Shown piece by piece: positions 1 to 11,685 of a DNA stretch of 64,000 nt. This stretch comes from Zelopaecilomyces penicillatus (lineage: Eukaryota > Ascomycota > Sordariomycetes > Hypocreales > Pseudodiploosporaceae): the NCBI GenBank assembly GCA_005765155.1, contig VCCP01000004.1, forward strand, positions 2,170,001 to 2,234,000, read 5' to 3'. The notes under the pieces are model-generated. The model did no database searches. It was not told where the DNA came from and saw only the letters and a list, made by a program, of their open reading frames with translations. The position numbers were made by a program, and so were the translations under genes. Numbering within the stretch: position 1 is the stretch's first letter; each line of letters starts with the position of its first letter.

Positions 1-314
1 CCAGTAAAAAGGCTCTAGAAGATCTAGAGGTAGCATTTCGACGATACACCAAGCTCAGACAGTGTGGATCAAACGATGAGTTGGACGAGCTTGCTTCTTT
101 GCATTCAACGCCAACAACAATAACACCGCGGGACAAGACTCGACTCAAGGAGCGTCGTCTTACAGATTTGAACAATAAAGCACCACGTTCACTCTCAAGG
201 TCACGACTGTCTCGTCCTGCCAGTGTATCGATGGAAGGCAGTCCACTTATCCGTCTTGCACCCGCCTATCGTCCTGTTGGTTTTCATAGAGATGAAACTG
301 ACGAACTCCAGTAA
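1..314 (+). CDS. C-terminal end of an unrecognised protein (cut by window edge)
   Basis: An open frame enters from the left edge (codons in phase from base 3) and stops with TAA at 312-314, giving about 103 C-terminal residues. The tail is basic and serine-rich, with SLSRSRLSRPASVSMEGSP near the end, like a low-complexity, possibly phosphorylated or disordered region. The start of the fragment (residues around EDLEVAFRRYTKLRQ) could be helical. No domain is visible and I do not recognise the family. It is read as coding because the frame stays open from the edge and the next gene converges on it after a normal 3' gap. Confidence 0.5.
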   Translation, partial: SKKALEDLEVAFRRYTKLRQCGSNDELDELASLHSTPTTITPRDKTRLKERRLTDLNNKAPRSLSRSRLSRPASVSMEGSPLIRLAPAYRPVGFHRDETDELQ

Positions 315-898
315 CATTCCATCCAAATAAGGGTTGGCGTTGGAATAATGCAAGTATCGCTTCCCCGGAAGGGTTTAACACTCAGTATATTACTCAACAA
401 CTCGCAACTCCACAGTAGGGGTCAAGTATAATTATCGTAACACAGCAAGCGCCGTTTCATGATACGTACACTAGTCGATTGCTTGATAGAAGAATAAATA
501 AATCGTACAATTTTTAGTGTTACTATTCTGAATAATATGGCCCACATCTCTTAACATGGCAAACTCACGTGAAACTGTACTGAAAAGCACATTGAAAGTT
601 GTAAAATAGAGTGTACAACTGGTGGATTCCAGGTAGGTGATTCCACAGTGACGATTGATAGATCGAGTTGATAAGTGTCGATTGAAATCTAGAATATAAC
701 AGATTTGACGACTCGCTTTCACTTGCCCAAATTCACCAAACCGCTGTAAATACAAGATACATCATATCCGTACAAGTAGCCCAAGGAAACACTGCCTTGC
801 AAATGCGTTGTGTCACCTTTCCACCATCTAACATTGAGACTCATTACATCATTAAACTAATCCTTCCTGGGTATCATTGATGGTTTAGGATATGCCAT
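315..898. other. Convergent 3' intergenic region
   Basis: AT-richer spacer between the left-edge gene and the small Arg-rich gene on the other strand. I see no ORF, RNA gene or repeat in it; it presumably holds the two 3' untranslated regions. Confidence 0.5.
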
Positions 899-1233
899 CT
901 AAAAGAAGCGACGGGCAGGACGGCGTGAGCCACGACCATCCGTTCCTCTCATGCGACGAGTACCAGCGCCCTAAGGATATTTGTGTTAGTTAAAACCCAT
1001 CAGAATCGGTGAATCTGTTTATTTATATCTGAATAACGCACCTTGACACCGGACCGGTGGGTAAGACCTCCCGTCAACCTAGTCAAGGCTCCGACGACCT
1101 TGTCCTTCAGGGCAGGCCTGCGCTGCTGAACGCGGACTGGTGCGCGGCGGCGTCCAAAGAGACCACGGCGACGGGGAGGGGCAACGACAGTGGTTGCTGG
1201 AACGTGGTGTTTGCGGCGGTACATGAAAGGCAT
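899..1233 (-). CDS. Small Arg-rich conserved-type protein, 87 aa
   Basis: Two exons, 1233-1042 (64 codons) and 970-899 (23 codons plus TAG), are joined by a 71-nt intron with donor GTGCGT, a CTAAC branch site and acceptor TTAG. The 87-residue product is strongly basic: it begins MPFMYRRKHH, has PPRRRGLFGRRRAP in the first third, a segment KDKVVGALTRLTGGLT, and the tail GTRRMRGTDGRGSRRPARR. I have a general memory of similar small basic proteins with a conserved GTRRMxGTDGRG tail in other ascomycetes, but no function that I can name. It could bind nucleic acid or acidic partners by charge alone; that is inference. A TATAAA-like box lies about 157 bp upstream, which fits a well-expressed short gene. 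Confidence 0.7.
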
Positions 1234-2470
1234 GGTTGTGGTTTTGTGCTTGGTTTTTGTGTTGAAGATTTGAAAGGTGATGGAAGTGTAAATGTTTTGT
1301 AGTTTGGTTTCAAAGTGTAGAGAAGATTGAGGCTGTGGTGTTTGTTTTTGTGCTGATTTACATTTGATCTAGGAAAGGAACACGGGAGGTTTATATATTG
1401 CAATTTTGTACAATTATATCTAGAAGATGTTCCCACCATCTTTAGACGTCACTCAGGAGGGATAACCCTTTGGGTGCGCCACGGATGACGAAATTTGGGC
1501 ATGGCACGCTCAACCTACCTGTCACAACTGTCACAAAAAACAATAGGTTGTTGTAATTAACAACATGACGAGGGAAGTCAGGATAAAAATGGCGACGCCA
1601 CGCAGATCTCCTCGTAAAGTGCATGGATATAGATTAAAAAGTCGCGTCAAGGTGTTGAGGGGGTGCAACTTCCAAGGAAGGCACGGAGTTGGTGTGGCTG
1701 GCTTGTGGCTGGAGACGTCACTGTTGTTGATCACAACGACTGATGATTGGGCGATGACGAGCTTGGAGGCTTGGGTGGTTTGTCAGGTTGTGTAACGCTA
1801 TGGTGTGGCTGATGTGTGGCACATCCCACTTTGCTGTGATGTCATTGGGGGGGGGGGGACTTGTTATCAGGTTGTGGACTCAAGAACGGTTGTTGAAGGT
1901 TGTGGAAATTGTGGAGGCTGAGAGCAGATTATGTTGCGATATGACGATGGGTTGTGTGGAAAACCAAGGGAAAGGCCCCAATATTCGTCAGATCTTTGCG
2001 AAGTTGTTCATATGACACGCAAAAACTGTTGCTGGACCGGGTTGCCAAGACCATGTAATTCAGGATTTGATAGGAGAGACCCGATGTTTGTCTCGTCACA
2101 GCTTGCTCTTGCTTGGCAAACGACAATAGCACAATTAAAGCAAGCCTTTCCAGAAAGTACAAGGTTTCTAACAGTACTGACGACGTTATGTCCATTGAGT
2201 CGGGGGTTCCAGAGTCCCCCAATCTCTCAACTATCATCCATGGTTTGTTTGTCTTTACACGCAACTGACATCAGCCACTTCATTCTTTCGTTTTAAGTCG
2301 CATTCTCTATTCGATACTGTCTATGCAAAACTGTCTACGATAGGATTTATCATCTATGCTGTCTATTGTATCGACTGTTCGCTAGACCAGCTGAGCGCCG
2401 TCAAATTCTTTGACGGATACTAAGCCAAGCCTATTCTCTTTTTTCTCACCCTTTTCTCCTGTTTCCACAA
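1234..2470. other. Intergenic region with a G12 run
   Basis: Holds the promoter side of the small Arg-rich gene and the 3' side of the phosphatase gene. A run of 12 G lies at 1847-1858. Overlapping frames of about 110-120 codons on both strands at 1929-2296 have no recognisable domain and are treated as chance. Confidence 0.4.
1390..1397 (-). promoter_or_regulatory. Putative TATA box of the small Arg-rich gene
   Basis: Reads TATATAAA on the minus strand, 157 bp upstream of the ATG at 1233. Position and sequence fit a fungal TATA element; no experimental support. Confidence 0.45.
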
Positions 2471-3406
2471 CTATGACCGAAGATTCTTTTTGATTGTCGC
2501 AAGGTCCTCCTCTGACAAGCCCAGACCCTCAGTGACATATCCATCCCAGCCACCAAAACGCTCCTGCAAGCCATCGAGGAAGGCTGCCCAGTACTCGGGT
2601 CGTAGATCGACGAGGTTATAGAAGCCCGGGGTTTCGGGGTCCGTGATGCCGACGCTGCTCATGGCGAAGTGGAGCAGCTTGTCACGCGCAACCTCGGTGC
2701 CGACCCGGGAGAGCATGTAATCCCGGACGGAGTCGTCGGCGGGCGTACCAGCCAAGTGGTGAAGGAGGCCTGCTAAGACACCAGTACGATCACGGCCAGC
2801 TAGTTACATTGAAGGCAAAAACGTGTCAGTGAATTTCGGATGGGAATATAAGGTTATGATGAGCACGACGAGGATAGGAGTCATCTTACCAGTGCAGTGG
2901 AATAGGAATGGCTCCGTGGGGCGATCCCTGATGTGTTCCAGTACGGCACGGTATGTTGGACGATAGGTGAGGGCAACGTTGAGGTACTGGCCCCTCCAAG
3001 CCTCACTGCCATCTCCCTTGGCGAACTCCTCGAGACTGGGAGTCGGATATGCGCCATCACCATCAAACCAGACATTCTCGACACCAGGGATTTCCGGGTC
3101 CGGAGCGTGGGCTCGTTCGACGGGCTGACGCAAGTCAAAGATGCGGCGGACGTTGGCACCGAGCCACTGCAGCGCCGCCGGATCCTGAGCAGCTAGATCA
3201 AGGGCTCCGCAACGGTAGGCCCGGCCGGCGGGCACGGCGCTGCCAGGAACTGCGCCGACGTCGCGCGCGTTGATGAGTGATCGTGTTGGGATGAAGGGCG
3301 GGGCGCTGAGGATGGGTAACAGGGCGTCGGCAGGGATGGCGTTGCGGACGTCGGTGCGTAGCAGGGCGTCGAGCCCGGTGACGGAGGAGGAGGATGAGGA
3401 AGCCAT
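2471..3406 (-). CDS. Tyrosine phosphatase family protein (Y_phosphatase3 type), 281 aa
   Basis: Exons 3406-2890 and 2799-2471 are joined by an 89-nt intron (GTAAGA...CTAG). The intron falls inside the catalytic signature, and joining it restores HCTAGRDRTGV, the CX5R loop, with nucleophile Cys171 and Arg177. Before it come the family hallmarks SLINARDVGAVPG (around 42-54) and RRIFDLRQPVE (around 86-96). This arrangement matches the Y_phosphatase3 group of dual-specificity-like protein or phospholipid phosphatases, intracellular and without a signal peptide. The substrate cannot be told from sequence. It starts with a serine-rich stretch after the first in-frame ATG. It is transcribed divergently from the amidohydrolase gene with about 1 kb between them. 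Family assignment is firm; role is inferred. Confidence 0.88.
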
Positions 3407-4411
3407 GCTTTCGGAGGAGAGGTTGCGTGGTACTCAAGGATGGCGTTGTCTAGATAGGAAGATGGAGAGAGGGAAGATAAAAAAACTTTTTACTGGCGGC
3501 TATACGTGTCGCAGAAGATTGAACGGCATGTAAGCTGGAGCTGACTGGCTGAGATCCCCATGTGGTAGTAGGATGGGCTTCTACGGCCTGCCTACCTATT
3601 CATACATTGAATGGCACGCACTTGCTACTACTACCTTACCTAGGGTGTATTCACCTGTGCCACCCCCATGATCCATGAATTTGAAACTGTTTGTTTGGCT
3701 CAGGAAAGGAAAAAAGAAAACAGTCAGCAAAGGGAAACATGATGGGATGCAGAGCAAACGATGAGCATGTCTTCATTCTTCAATCTTCTCTCAACCTTCA
3801 AGTTCTCGACGAACCCCGCGGAGGTGAGGGGCAGCTCCAGTGGACCCTGAATTCCTGAATCCCACCCCCCACTAATTAGAGCCGAGAGGTCGGTAAATGT
3901 CGGGTCGCACCAGCTGTAGTTACAGGCGTAGTACATGCCTGTACTTGGCAAGCTTGGTACCCTCCAGCGCCCCATTCCGGGGGCTTGATTAGCGCACCCG
4001 GTGCCTGACATTGACCGCCCCTTCAGGCTCTAATAGTTGAACCTTCTGCCAGTAAACAAAAAAGTCAGTGATTGTTATGCATTGGGATCGCACTCTGATT
4101 GATAGATACTTACTCCGTTACTTCAAGTGTTGAGAATGAGGCGGCCACTTCGGCAGATGGCTAAAACATTGCCCTGTGGCCAGTCTCCACTCGGCCACTT
4201 CTGTATATGTGTCTTTGTGGATTGTCCGTCTCCTTGACGTCTTGAGCCTTTGTGTTTGAGCTGCCTCCTCCCATCCTCTGAAGCTACCCCTGCTCCACAG
4301 GCCACAGCTCTAGAACAGAAATCTCAATCACACATCGCTGATCCAAGCAAGCATCTCTGTATCATTATCGCTGCTGTGGTCTCCTTGGGAGCCACCCGTC
4401 ATCCCATTACT
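3407..4411. other. Divergent promoter region, phosphatase / amidohydrolase
   Basis: About 1 kb between two divergent start codons. A 95-codon frame on the minus strand at 3724-4011 has no domain and is left out. No RNA gene or repeat seen. Confidence 0.4.
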
Positions 4412-6343
4412 ATGGCGCTATCACCGCTTCTCCGTTGGGGATCCATCCTGTCCCTCATTGTCGCTGTTGCTCTGGCAGTGACACTGTTCCAGCAGCAGCC
4501 ACTGCTCTCCGACTCCGTGGACGGCACTGCTATCACGACGCATTGTTACAAACGCGTCAGGACGCACGATAACGAGAAGCCATCTGCGCAATGTTTTGAG
4601 GTTCAAAACGGACAATTCACACGTGTTTGGTCGGACGAGGAACTGCCCTCCGGTGACTCACTCAGGGTTGAGACTGTGGATGGCTATGCCATTCCTGGTC
4701 TGTGGGATGGTCACGGACATCTTCTGCTGTACGGACAGTTCCTCCACTCTGTCGACTTATTTGGGTCTAAGACACTTGACGAAGTCCGTGACCGTATTAA
4801 GAAGTATCTTGATGCGAACCCCGGGGCGGGCACCAAGAACCAATGGCTTCTCGGCGTTGGATGGGATCAGGCTGCTTTTGGTCGCATGCCCACAGCTGTA
4901 AGTGATAACCTCCATTTTTGGAAACCATATACCTAGAAAATGGAATGAGAGGGCAGGTTGTACAAATTTGCAAATCTGTACTGATACTGGCCTTTTATTC
5001 ACTGGCTTTAGGATGACATCGAACAAGATGCGATGCTCAAGGGAATTTACATGATGCTTGATCGCATCGATGTTCATTGCGCATGGGTTTCAAAACCGGT
5101 TCTGGATCTGCTCCCGTCAGAAATTCCTGATGTCCCTGGCGGCGAAGTCATTCGCGACCCAGGCCTGGGTGTCTTCTGCGACAATGCAATGGACATGCTC
5201 ATGGAAATCCGGCCCAAACCTGGAAAAGAGGCCAAGGCTCAGGCCGTCAAGACGGCAATGGCCAAGCTGAACGAGGTTGGTTTGGTAGGTATGCACGATG
5301 CTGGTGCTACACCTGAGAATCAGGGGCTGTATGCCGAATTAGCCGACTCGGACGACTGGACTGTCCGCGTCTACAGCATGATGGAGTGTGAGAAGAGGAA
5401 CACATTCTGCCCTGATGCTGCCGTCAAGGTTGCCCGTGATGACGCCCGATTCACGGTTCGGAGTGTCAAGCTATTTGCTGGTGAGTCTTGGTGACAAATT
5501 TCCCATAAGAAGGAGGAGACTTAGACTAACGCTTTCCCGCGATAAGATGGTGCTTTGGGCAGCTGGGGAAGCGCCATGATTGAACCCTACGCTGATCATC
5601 CATGGACCTCCGGTTCCCTCCTGATCAATGCCTCGGCCCTCACGGAGGTAACCAAGTTGTGGGTTGCCGCAGGCTATCAAGTTAACATCCATGCCATTGG
5701 TGATCTCGCAAATCGTAATGCCATCGACGCTTTTGAAGCCGCCCTCAAGCAGGAATGCCCAGGACAAAAGGATCTTGCCGAATGCCAATCCAAACATCGA
5801 TTTCGAATCGAGCACTCGCAAATCATACACCCCGATGATCAGAAGCGTATGCACGCGATGAAAATAATTCCTTCCATTCAACCAACACACGCCACCTCCG
5901 ACATGAAGTATGCAGAGGATCGCCTCGGCCCACAGCGCACAAAGGACGAAGCTTACCGAATGAAATCACTGCTCGACATTAGCCCCATTCTCGGCAGCGA
6001 TTTCCCTGTCGAGCCTCCTAACCCGTTCCAAGGCATCTACGCAGCCGTGACTCGAAAGAATCCACAGACAGGATTAGGCGTCGGCCCCGATGCCGAAGCG
6101 CAGAAGAAAGGATGGCATACCGAGGAGGCCTTGAGCTTGGATGAGGCCATGTGGGGGTTCACTGGTGCTGTGGCTCACGGCGCGTTTTTGGATGGCAGAG
6201 CTGGGGTGATTAAGGAGGGGGCTTTCGCTGACTGGGTTGTGCTGGATGAGCCGCTGGAGGAAATGGACATTGAGCAGCTGAGAAGTTTGAGGGTCAGGGA
6301 GACTTGGGTTGGCGGAAAGAGAGTTTTTGCAAGATCTGTGTGA
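4412..6343 (+). CDS. Amidohydrolase 3 family (YtcJ-like) metal-dependent hydrolase, 583 aa
   Basis: Three exons, 4412-4897, 5012-5480 and 5547-6343, with introns GTAAGT...TTTAG and GTGAGT...TAAG; frame is kept throughout. The start at 4412 is the first ATG of the frame and is followed at once by a hydrophobic stretch (residues 11-26), so the protein probably enters the secretory pathway as a signal-anchor or signal-peptide protein. Metal-ligand motifs of the Amidohydro_3 fold are present: HGH at 101-103 in GLWDGHGHLLL, HAIGD in the third exon, HSQIIHPDD, and the late Asp in GSDFPVEPPNPF. The family hydrolyses C-N bonds of amides and related compounds; the substrate here is unknown. Stop is TGA at 6341-6343. 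The gene is flanked downstream by an ankyrin relic. Confidence 0.88.
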
Positions 6344-7185
6344 CATTACCAACTCTAAGGTTTGGAATAGTTGATAATTGATACACCTTGAGGGATTATG
6401 AAGGCTGAAGAAGATACGAGTCACGAATTCATTCTATTGTACAAACTGCCGCTTCGAAGGCTGTGAACTCATCGGCTACGGCCTATGATTAAAGCTGCTT
6501 CTCGAGAAAGGGGCTAATTTCAACTCCACGCTTTGATGATATTCATGATGGCTGGTCGCTGCTCGCCAAGGCAGTTTATAATGGAAATATAGCCATAACT
6601 AAAAACTCCTGCCGATAATAGTGTTGACTTGTCACTTGATAGAATGTGGAAGGTGAAAGTTTGATGATGACCTGATTAAAGGAAGAAAAAAAAAAAAAAC
6701 CCGCCTCTTGTTGGATTACTCTAGGTCATGTGGCAGAATAAACGTCTCTCAACTGACAAGACTCATATGTTGTAAATGAAACTGGAAAATCAGGAAGGGG
6801 CAGATGAATCGAACAAGTCCACGGAAAGTCACTCGGACACTCTCTAACATTGCCGATATTATTACCTCTAGTGAGTTTACTACGATGATTGCTGCAATAT
6901 CTAATAAAACACACAAGGCATGATGAGATGTAAATTGATATCTTGAATCTCTGCAATAATGTGATCGTCTATTTAAAAGACATAAGAGACAAGATGTTGA
7001 TGGTATAGCGAATAAATACGTACATTCAACTGGGTTAATGACATATATGGGTATCCCACCCGCATGTCGACAATAGCAAGACCATAAACGCCATGTATGT
7101 GCAACCGAAAACTCCCAAATCTCCCTGCCTAGGGAATTGAAAACAATCTCTAAATAATACCTTGAATGTTCGTGAGGGTAATGTC
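6344..7185. other. Convergent 3' region with A-run and ankyrin relic
   Basis: AT-rich spacer between the amidohydrolase and the acyltransferase, which converge. It contains an ankyrin-like coding relic (6489-6610, listed separately) and an A run near 6690-6704. Minus-strand frames around 6726-7189 look random. Confidence 0.4.
6489..6610 (+). pseudogene. Ankyrin-repeat coding relic (frameshifted)
   Basis: Reading from 6489 gives LKLLLEKGANFNSTL, a typical ankyrin helix plus loop, and then a stop. Moving to the frame that starts at 6532 gives FDDIHDGWSLLAKAVYNGN, which matches the start of the next ankyrin unit (DGWSPLxxAVxNGN pattern). The two pieces together read as adjacent repeat units broken by a frameshift, with no start codon or longer frame around them. 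It is therefore a decayed fragment of an ankyrin-repeat gene, a family that is often expanded and unstable in filamentous fungi. The match is to the general ankyrin consensus only. Confidence 0.55.
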
Positions 7186-8881
7186 TCAAGCCCTAAGATC
7201 TTTGGCCAAACACTTGGACTCAAACCACTTGGCAAATTTAACCGTTGGTACATCGACAGCTCGCCAGAATACATCGGCCCACCAAATGACAGTCGGAATG
7301 CAGAAGCAGGCTCCTAGAACAAACCCTGCGTTGTACCAATATCCTTCGACGCCGGTCATGCTGTACGCCCACTTCTCCCAGTGGTAACCAACACAATGCA
7401 TCGCAGGCCCGTGCATCAAATAAAGGGCATAAGAGATCTTGCCAAAGTACTGAACGACGCCTGTGTTGAAGAAGCGTTGCCATCTGGGAGAATGACCAAC
7501 CGCGATCACAAAAACAACTGCGCCTGTCGATTGCCAGTATCGATATTTCTCTTCAGTCCACCATGTAGGAATAATGGAGGACAGATAAATCCACCCTGGA
7601 GTTATCTCACCTCGCCCGTCAGGCTGGCACATCAGGTATAACCCGAGGATGCTGAAAAGAGCCCAGAACACAGGCCAGAACCGGCAACCATGCGGGCTTG
7701 AGTGTTTCTCTTCCACTGGAAGTGCCGGTGCCGGAATGTGAGCACCGCGAATGTGATCCATCTCGGCGATGAGCATTCCGCAAAAGAAAAGGAGGAGTTC
7801 CCAATGGGAATTACGATATGTGACCCACATGACAAAGGCGACAGTGAGCCAGCGAATCGTTGTTTGCAGTCGCGCAGTGGCAGAAATGACAAGAAAGAGA
7901 TAAAGGGAGCATCGAAACTCTACCGGGATGGTCCAGAGATGCACATCATAAGCTAGAGTAAGGCGACGTAGGTTAGCAACGGCAATGAAACTGGTAGTGG
8001 CTGTAGGCAGAAAGACAAGGGTAAGTGTACATACATGTGCTACCGCCAAACTTATCCCAGCCAAAGACATGGAGAAACTTGAACATATGCCATGCCCAGT
8101 CCTTGAACTGCGCAAGGGCGCTGTCCATCCGCGCAGGATGAGGCTCCACGATGTTCTTCATGTATTTTTTGTCACCGGCGAATTCTCTGGTCCACTCATA
8201 CGCGCCAATACGTAGTAGACAGATAATCATCAATGTTGAAATAGCAGTAGGAAGGTAAAGACGAACTCCGCGGCGAAATGTTAAAGAGCTCATCGTGCTT
8301 GAGAAGTCGGCGAAGGCGCGATTCCGAACAAGTTTCAAAGGGCGATATGATAAAGCGTAACCAGATATAACAAAGAAGACGCACACAGCAGGTGGACCCT
8401 GGTACCAGAGACGTAGGAATGGAAGCTTAAGAAAATGATAGTTCGTTTCGCCACAGCCCCATCCTTCAGCGATGGTAAAGGCTTGGTAGAAGTAATGACA
8501 GAAGTAGACGACCAGTGCGGCCAGACCACGCATCCCATCCAGATAAGCCGTTGGAGAAAGCTTGGCCGGTCTTATTTGCTCCCGGGCATGACGGCCTTGC
8601 AAGAAACTAGGCGTTAAGAAGACAGCGACACGGACAATGAGAATGCGCCATGGCGTGGATCGTAAGTATTCCAAGGGGTTATTGAGAGCAGTGGATGAGA
8701 ATTGGAAACTGCTGTCGATTCCAGAGATCTTGGTGAATGTCGTGCTGAGGCCAGCGCCCATTACTGTGTTGGTACTGCTCTCGCTGCTTTCTGTGTCCAC
8801 ATCCGACATGTTTCTTTCCTCTAAAAGACCCATCTTTTCCTCATGTGTGAGGGGTCGCCTTGATGAAGCAGTGCCATTCAT
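7186..8881 (-). CDS. Acyltransferase 3 family membrane protein, 537 aa
   Basis: Exons 8881-8035 and 7952-7186 flank an 82-nt intron (GTATGT...CTCTAG); the junction reads GGSTSYDVHLWTIPVEFR. The hydrophilic N-terminus (about 100 residues) is followed by YLDGMRGLAALVVYFCHY, the signature of the acyltransferase-3 fold, then several hydrophobic segments (PAVCVFFVISGYALSYRPL, LPTAISTLMIICLL, LLLFFCGMLIAEM, VVFVIAVG, ISYALYLMHGP). Such proteins move acyl, often acetyl, groups onto sugars, lipids or secondary metabolites across or at a membrane. The acceptor is unknown. No biosynthetic cluster surrounds it. The start is the first ATG of the frame. Confidence 0.87.
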
Positions 8882-11685
8882 TGTCGAATGTTAACCCAGA
8901 CCAGCAAGCTACTCAATGGGTCTGGTAGTCGGTGATACAATTAGATGATAGCAATTTGAACGAGAGTGCTTTAAGCGGACGAGGCGGAACCGAGCCGATG
9001 CAAACCTCCACACGATGAGCCGAGTGATAGGTGATAGAGATTACACAGAGGGTGGCTGGGTAAAAGTGTCGATAAAGAACGAGGGAGAAGGGGCCGTCGA
9101 AAAGCTTCTCATTAGGGGTGAAGTCGCACAATTGTAGGAATCAAGCAGACGAGAAGGACAGCCGAAACAGATAAGGAGGATTGTTGGAAAACGAGGAAGG
9201 AGTGACTTGGCCAGGTGTCGGTGCCAACAGGTGTCTTCCAAAGAATGAAGGGTGACAAGGTTCTGAGCTCCAATTGGCATTGGCTTTGGCAGTGCCGGAA
9301 TGAGAGCCGCTTTAGAAATCCTGATGTGAATGTTTCTGCACCCCCTGCCTAAACTTGATTTCGCCGAGCTTTTGGCTTGGTCGTCAAGATTTGACAGTCA
9401 ACAGTCAACAGTCAACACTCTCGAGTCTCAACGTGCCTGAGGCTGGATAGTGTATGTGCTCTCTCTCTCTCGTACAAGCTACGATGGAAAATGCAGACCC
9501 TGCTCCAGTTCTCTCCAAAGCCATTTAACGTGCGAAAACAAACAGATGCGTAAGAAAAATGAAGGAAGAGGAATAGGGAGGGAAAAATGAACCACGGTTA
9601 ATAATTACAAGGAGGAACCCACGACTGATCAGCAAAGAAGAGCGCCTGCCCTGCCTGCACGGAACCACCCACAACCGCACAGAAACCGGCAGGCGCACCA
9701 CGGAGCGGGATGTCCAGGAGTTGTTTCCGCATCGGGTTCTGATCAGAGAACGGCTGAAACAAACACTGGAAGGAGGTGCCAGAGACTGGTGGGGCACTTC
9801 CTGCCCCATGTTTGGGACGAGCCATTATTAGGTGCAGTGTTATTAACTCGTACCTTTGGTACTTGTTAAAGTTGTGCCAGTCGTCCATCCCTTGGGCTGC
9901 TGTTGTCTAATTGTGCTAGACTCGATATCACGGGCCCTGGCATACCAGACACTGAATGACGTAGTCGGCTCTCTAAATCTGCGTTTTTCATTTTTCTTCT
10001 TCTTTCCACCGCGCATCCCTTACATACAAACACTACATTTAAATTGTTATTCGCGACGTTGCGTTTGCTTCCTGCGACCTTCTTTTAACTGTCTGCTCGA
10101 TATCACATTTGGCATTAATCAGGAATGAAAATAAAACGGGGCCTTCGTACACGGGGGATTGGGTGTGACAATGGAACGCCATATGTACTCCCACATCATT
10201 CTAAGAATCCCGATTTGCGCAGTCGTTGTTCCCTTTCCGAAAAACACACACAAAGAGGACAAGAGCCCTGCGCTGGTGGATCGTATCCATAATATTTGCC
10301 CTGGTAACTTGGGTGGTTATTGGTGCAGCGGCATCGATGAGGCAATGAATCATGTACCCAGTCTTATTAATCTCCAACAGATGATGCAAAACATGGAGCT
10401 TCGCGTGCCAGAACCCGCCACTGATAATTGCTAGCAGACGGCCCGCTGTCCGATTGTCAATCGACTTGCGGAACGGTTTGCCTCATGTTGGGCTTGCTGA
10501 CATGGACAAAGCTTCTTCGGTTGTATTTTTGCGAAACACAAGGCATAAACGTACAAACGTAAACGAGTTGTGCAAACTTGGTATTACTTGAACTTGCTAG
10601 GAACCTAGAGAAACGGTTGATGCATGACCAAGGGCGGGTCAAAAGCTTGTCTGATCGTCATGTCTTGGGCCAAAGGATGGACATCAGACGTTCATCCGAT
10701 TGGCCTACCGTGGCTGAGAATGTCCCAAGATGGTGCGCCATATGGCTCTCACTCTCCACAAAGCTGGCCCAGTGCCCAATCAGCTACCAGGCACAGCAAA
10801 GAGTCCTTCAGGGGGAGAACCGTTTCAGCCCCCTCCAACACTCCCTTGCCCAGCATATTGTTCCTTTTTCCCAAATCCTCGCCTCCTGCTTGGATCCATG
10901 AGAGATCGATCTCTTGATGTTTGTCACTGCCCATATCTGTAGAGATTTTCATGGTTTTCGCGGCAGATGGATGAACCATTCTTCCCGCTCCCGCCTTCCA
11001 AGCTTTCTCCCTTCAATTGGCTTTGTCCCATAATTTATCCCCTTGTGACTGCAGCAATTGTTGAGGAAGCTAGCTGTAATGACCAAACTTGGCTGAATCC
11101 GTCGTTGTCAGATGTTTCTTTGGTTAACAAAGTCTTGATATTTCAATAATCGTTCGTGCCTATTCTGACTGCCTAACCATGAGAACGGCGAATGTTTGTA
11201 GTGTTGAAACGCCGATCCGAGAAGTTTGGAGACAGACTGGGTAGTGTCTATGGAATAGCCGAATCTGCGTGACGCTGTCCGTATTTAGAACCTCACAAAG
11301 CACTGGAGAGCTTTCTTGGCACATCCAAGGGGGTTTATGTTCCACTTCGCTGCCGTGTGTGACCATGTCACAGCTATATAACTAAACTAGCAGACTGAAG
11401 GTTTACTTAGCTGTGAGTGTGACTTGAGACTTCACATAACGAGACATGAAACGGCAGTTTTGAGGCAAGAACGCATTTTAGAAAGCCATGTGTGCTCTTT
11501 CTCTTTCAATATATTTGTTACAAGTAATACCGTTATATCATCATCCCACGTTCAAAACCCATAACCCATAGCCCATTAAGCATCCCAGGAACTTCTGCAA
11601 ATTTAATCCGAAGTGTCCATCCAAGTATATTCCGTTGTTTCCCAAACGCCATTTCCATGCTTTTCATTATGCCATTTTCGTTTAT
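8882..11685. other. 2.8-kb intergenic region upstream of the acyltransferase gene
   Basis: No gene supported. It holds a short tandem run of an ACAGTCA-type unit around 9391-9417 and a CT run near 9463-9472. A 75-codon minus-strand frame ending at 9598 and other small frames lack any domain. The right part is the 3' flank of HEM2. Confidence 0.4.

Noticed and set aside
1929..2296. Overlapping 111- and 121-codon frames on opposite strands
   Set aside because: Neither shows a domain or a biased composition; mutual overlap suggests chance.
9598..9823. 75-codon minus-strand frame beginning MARPKHGAGSAPP
   Set aside because: Has an ATG and stop but no domain, no splice context and no supporting neighbour; not enough to call a gene.
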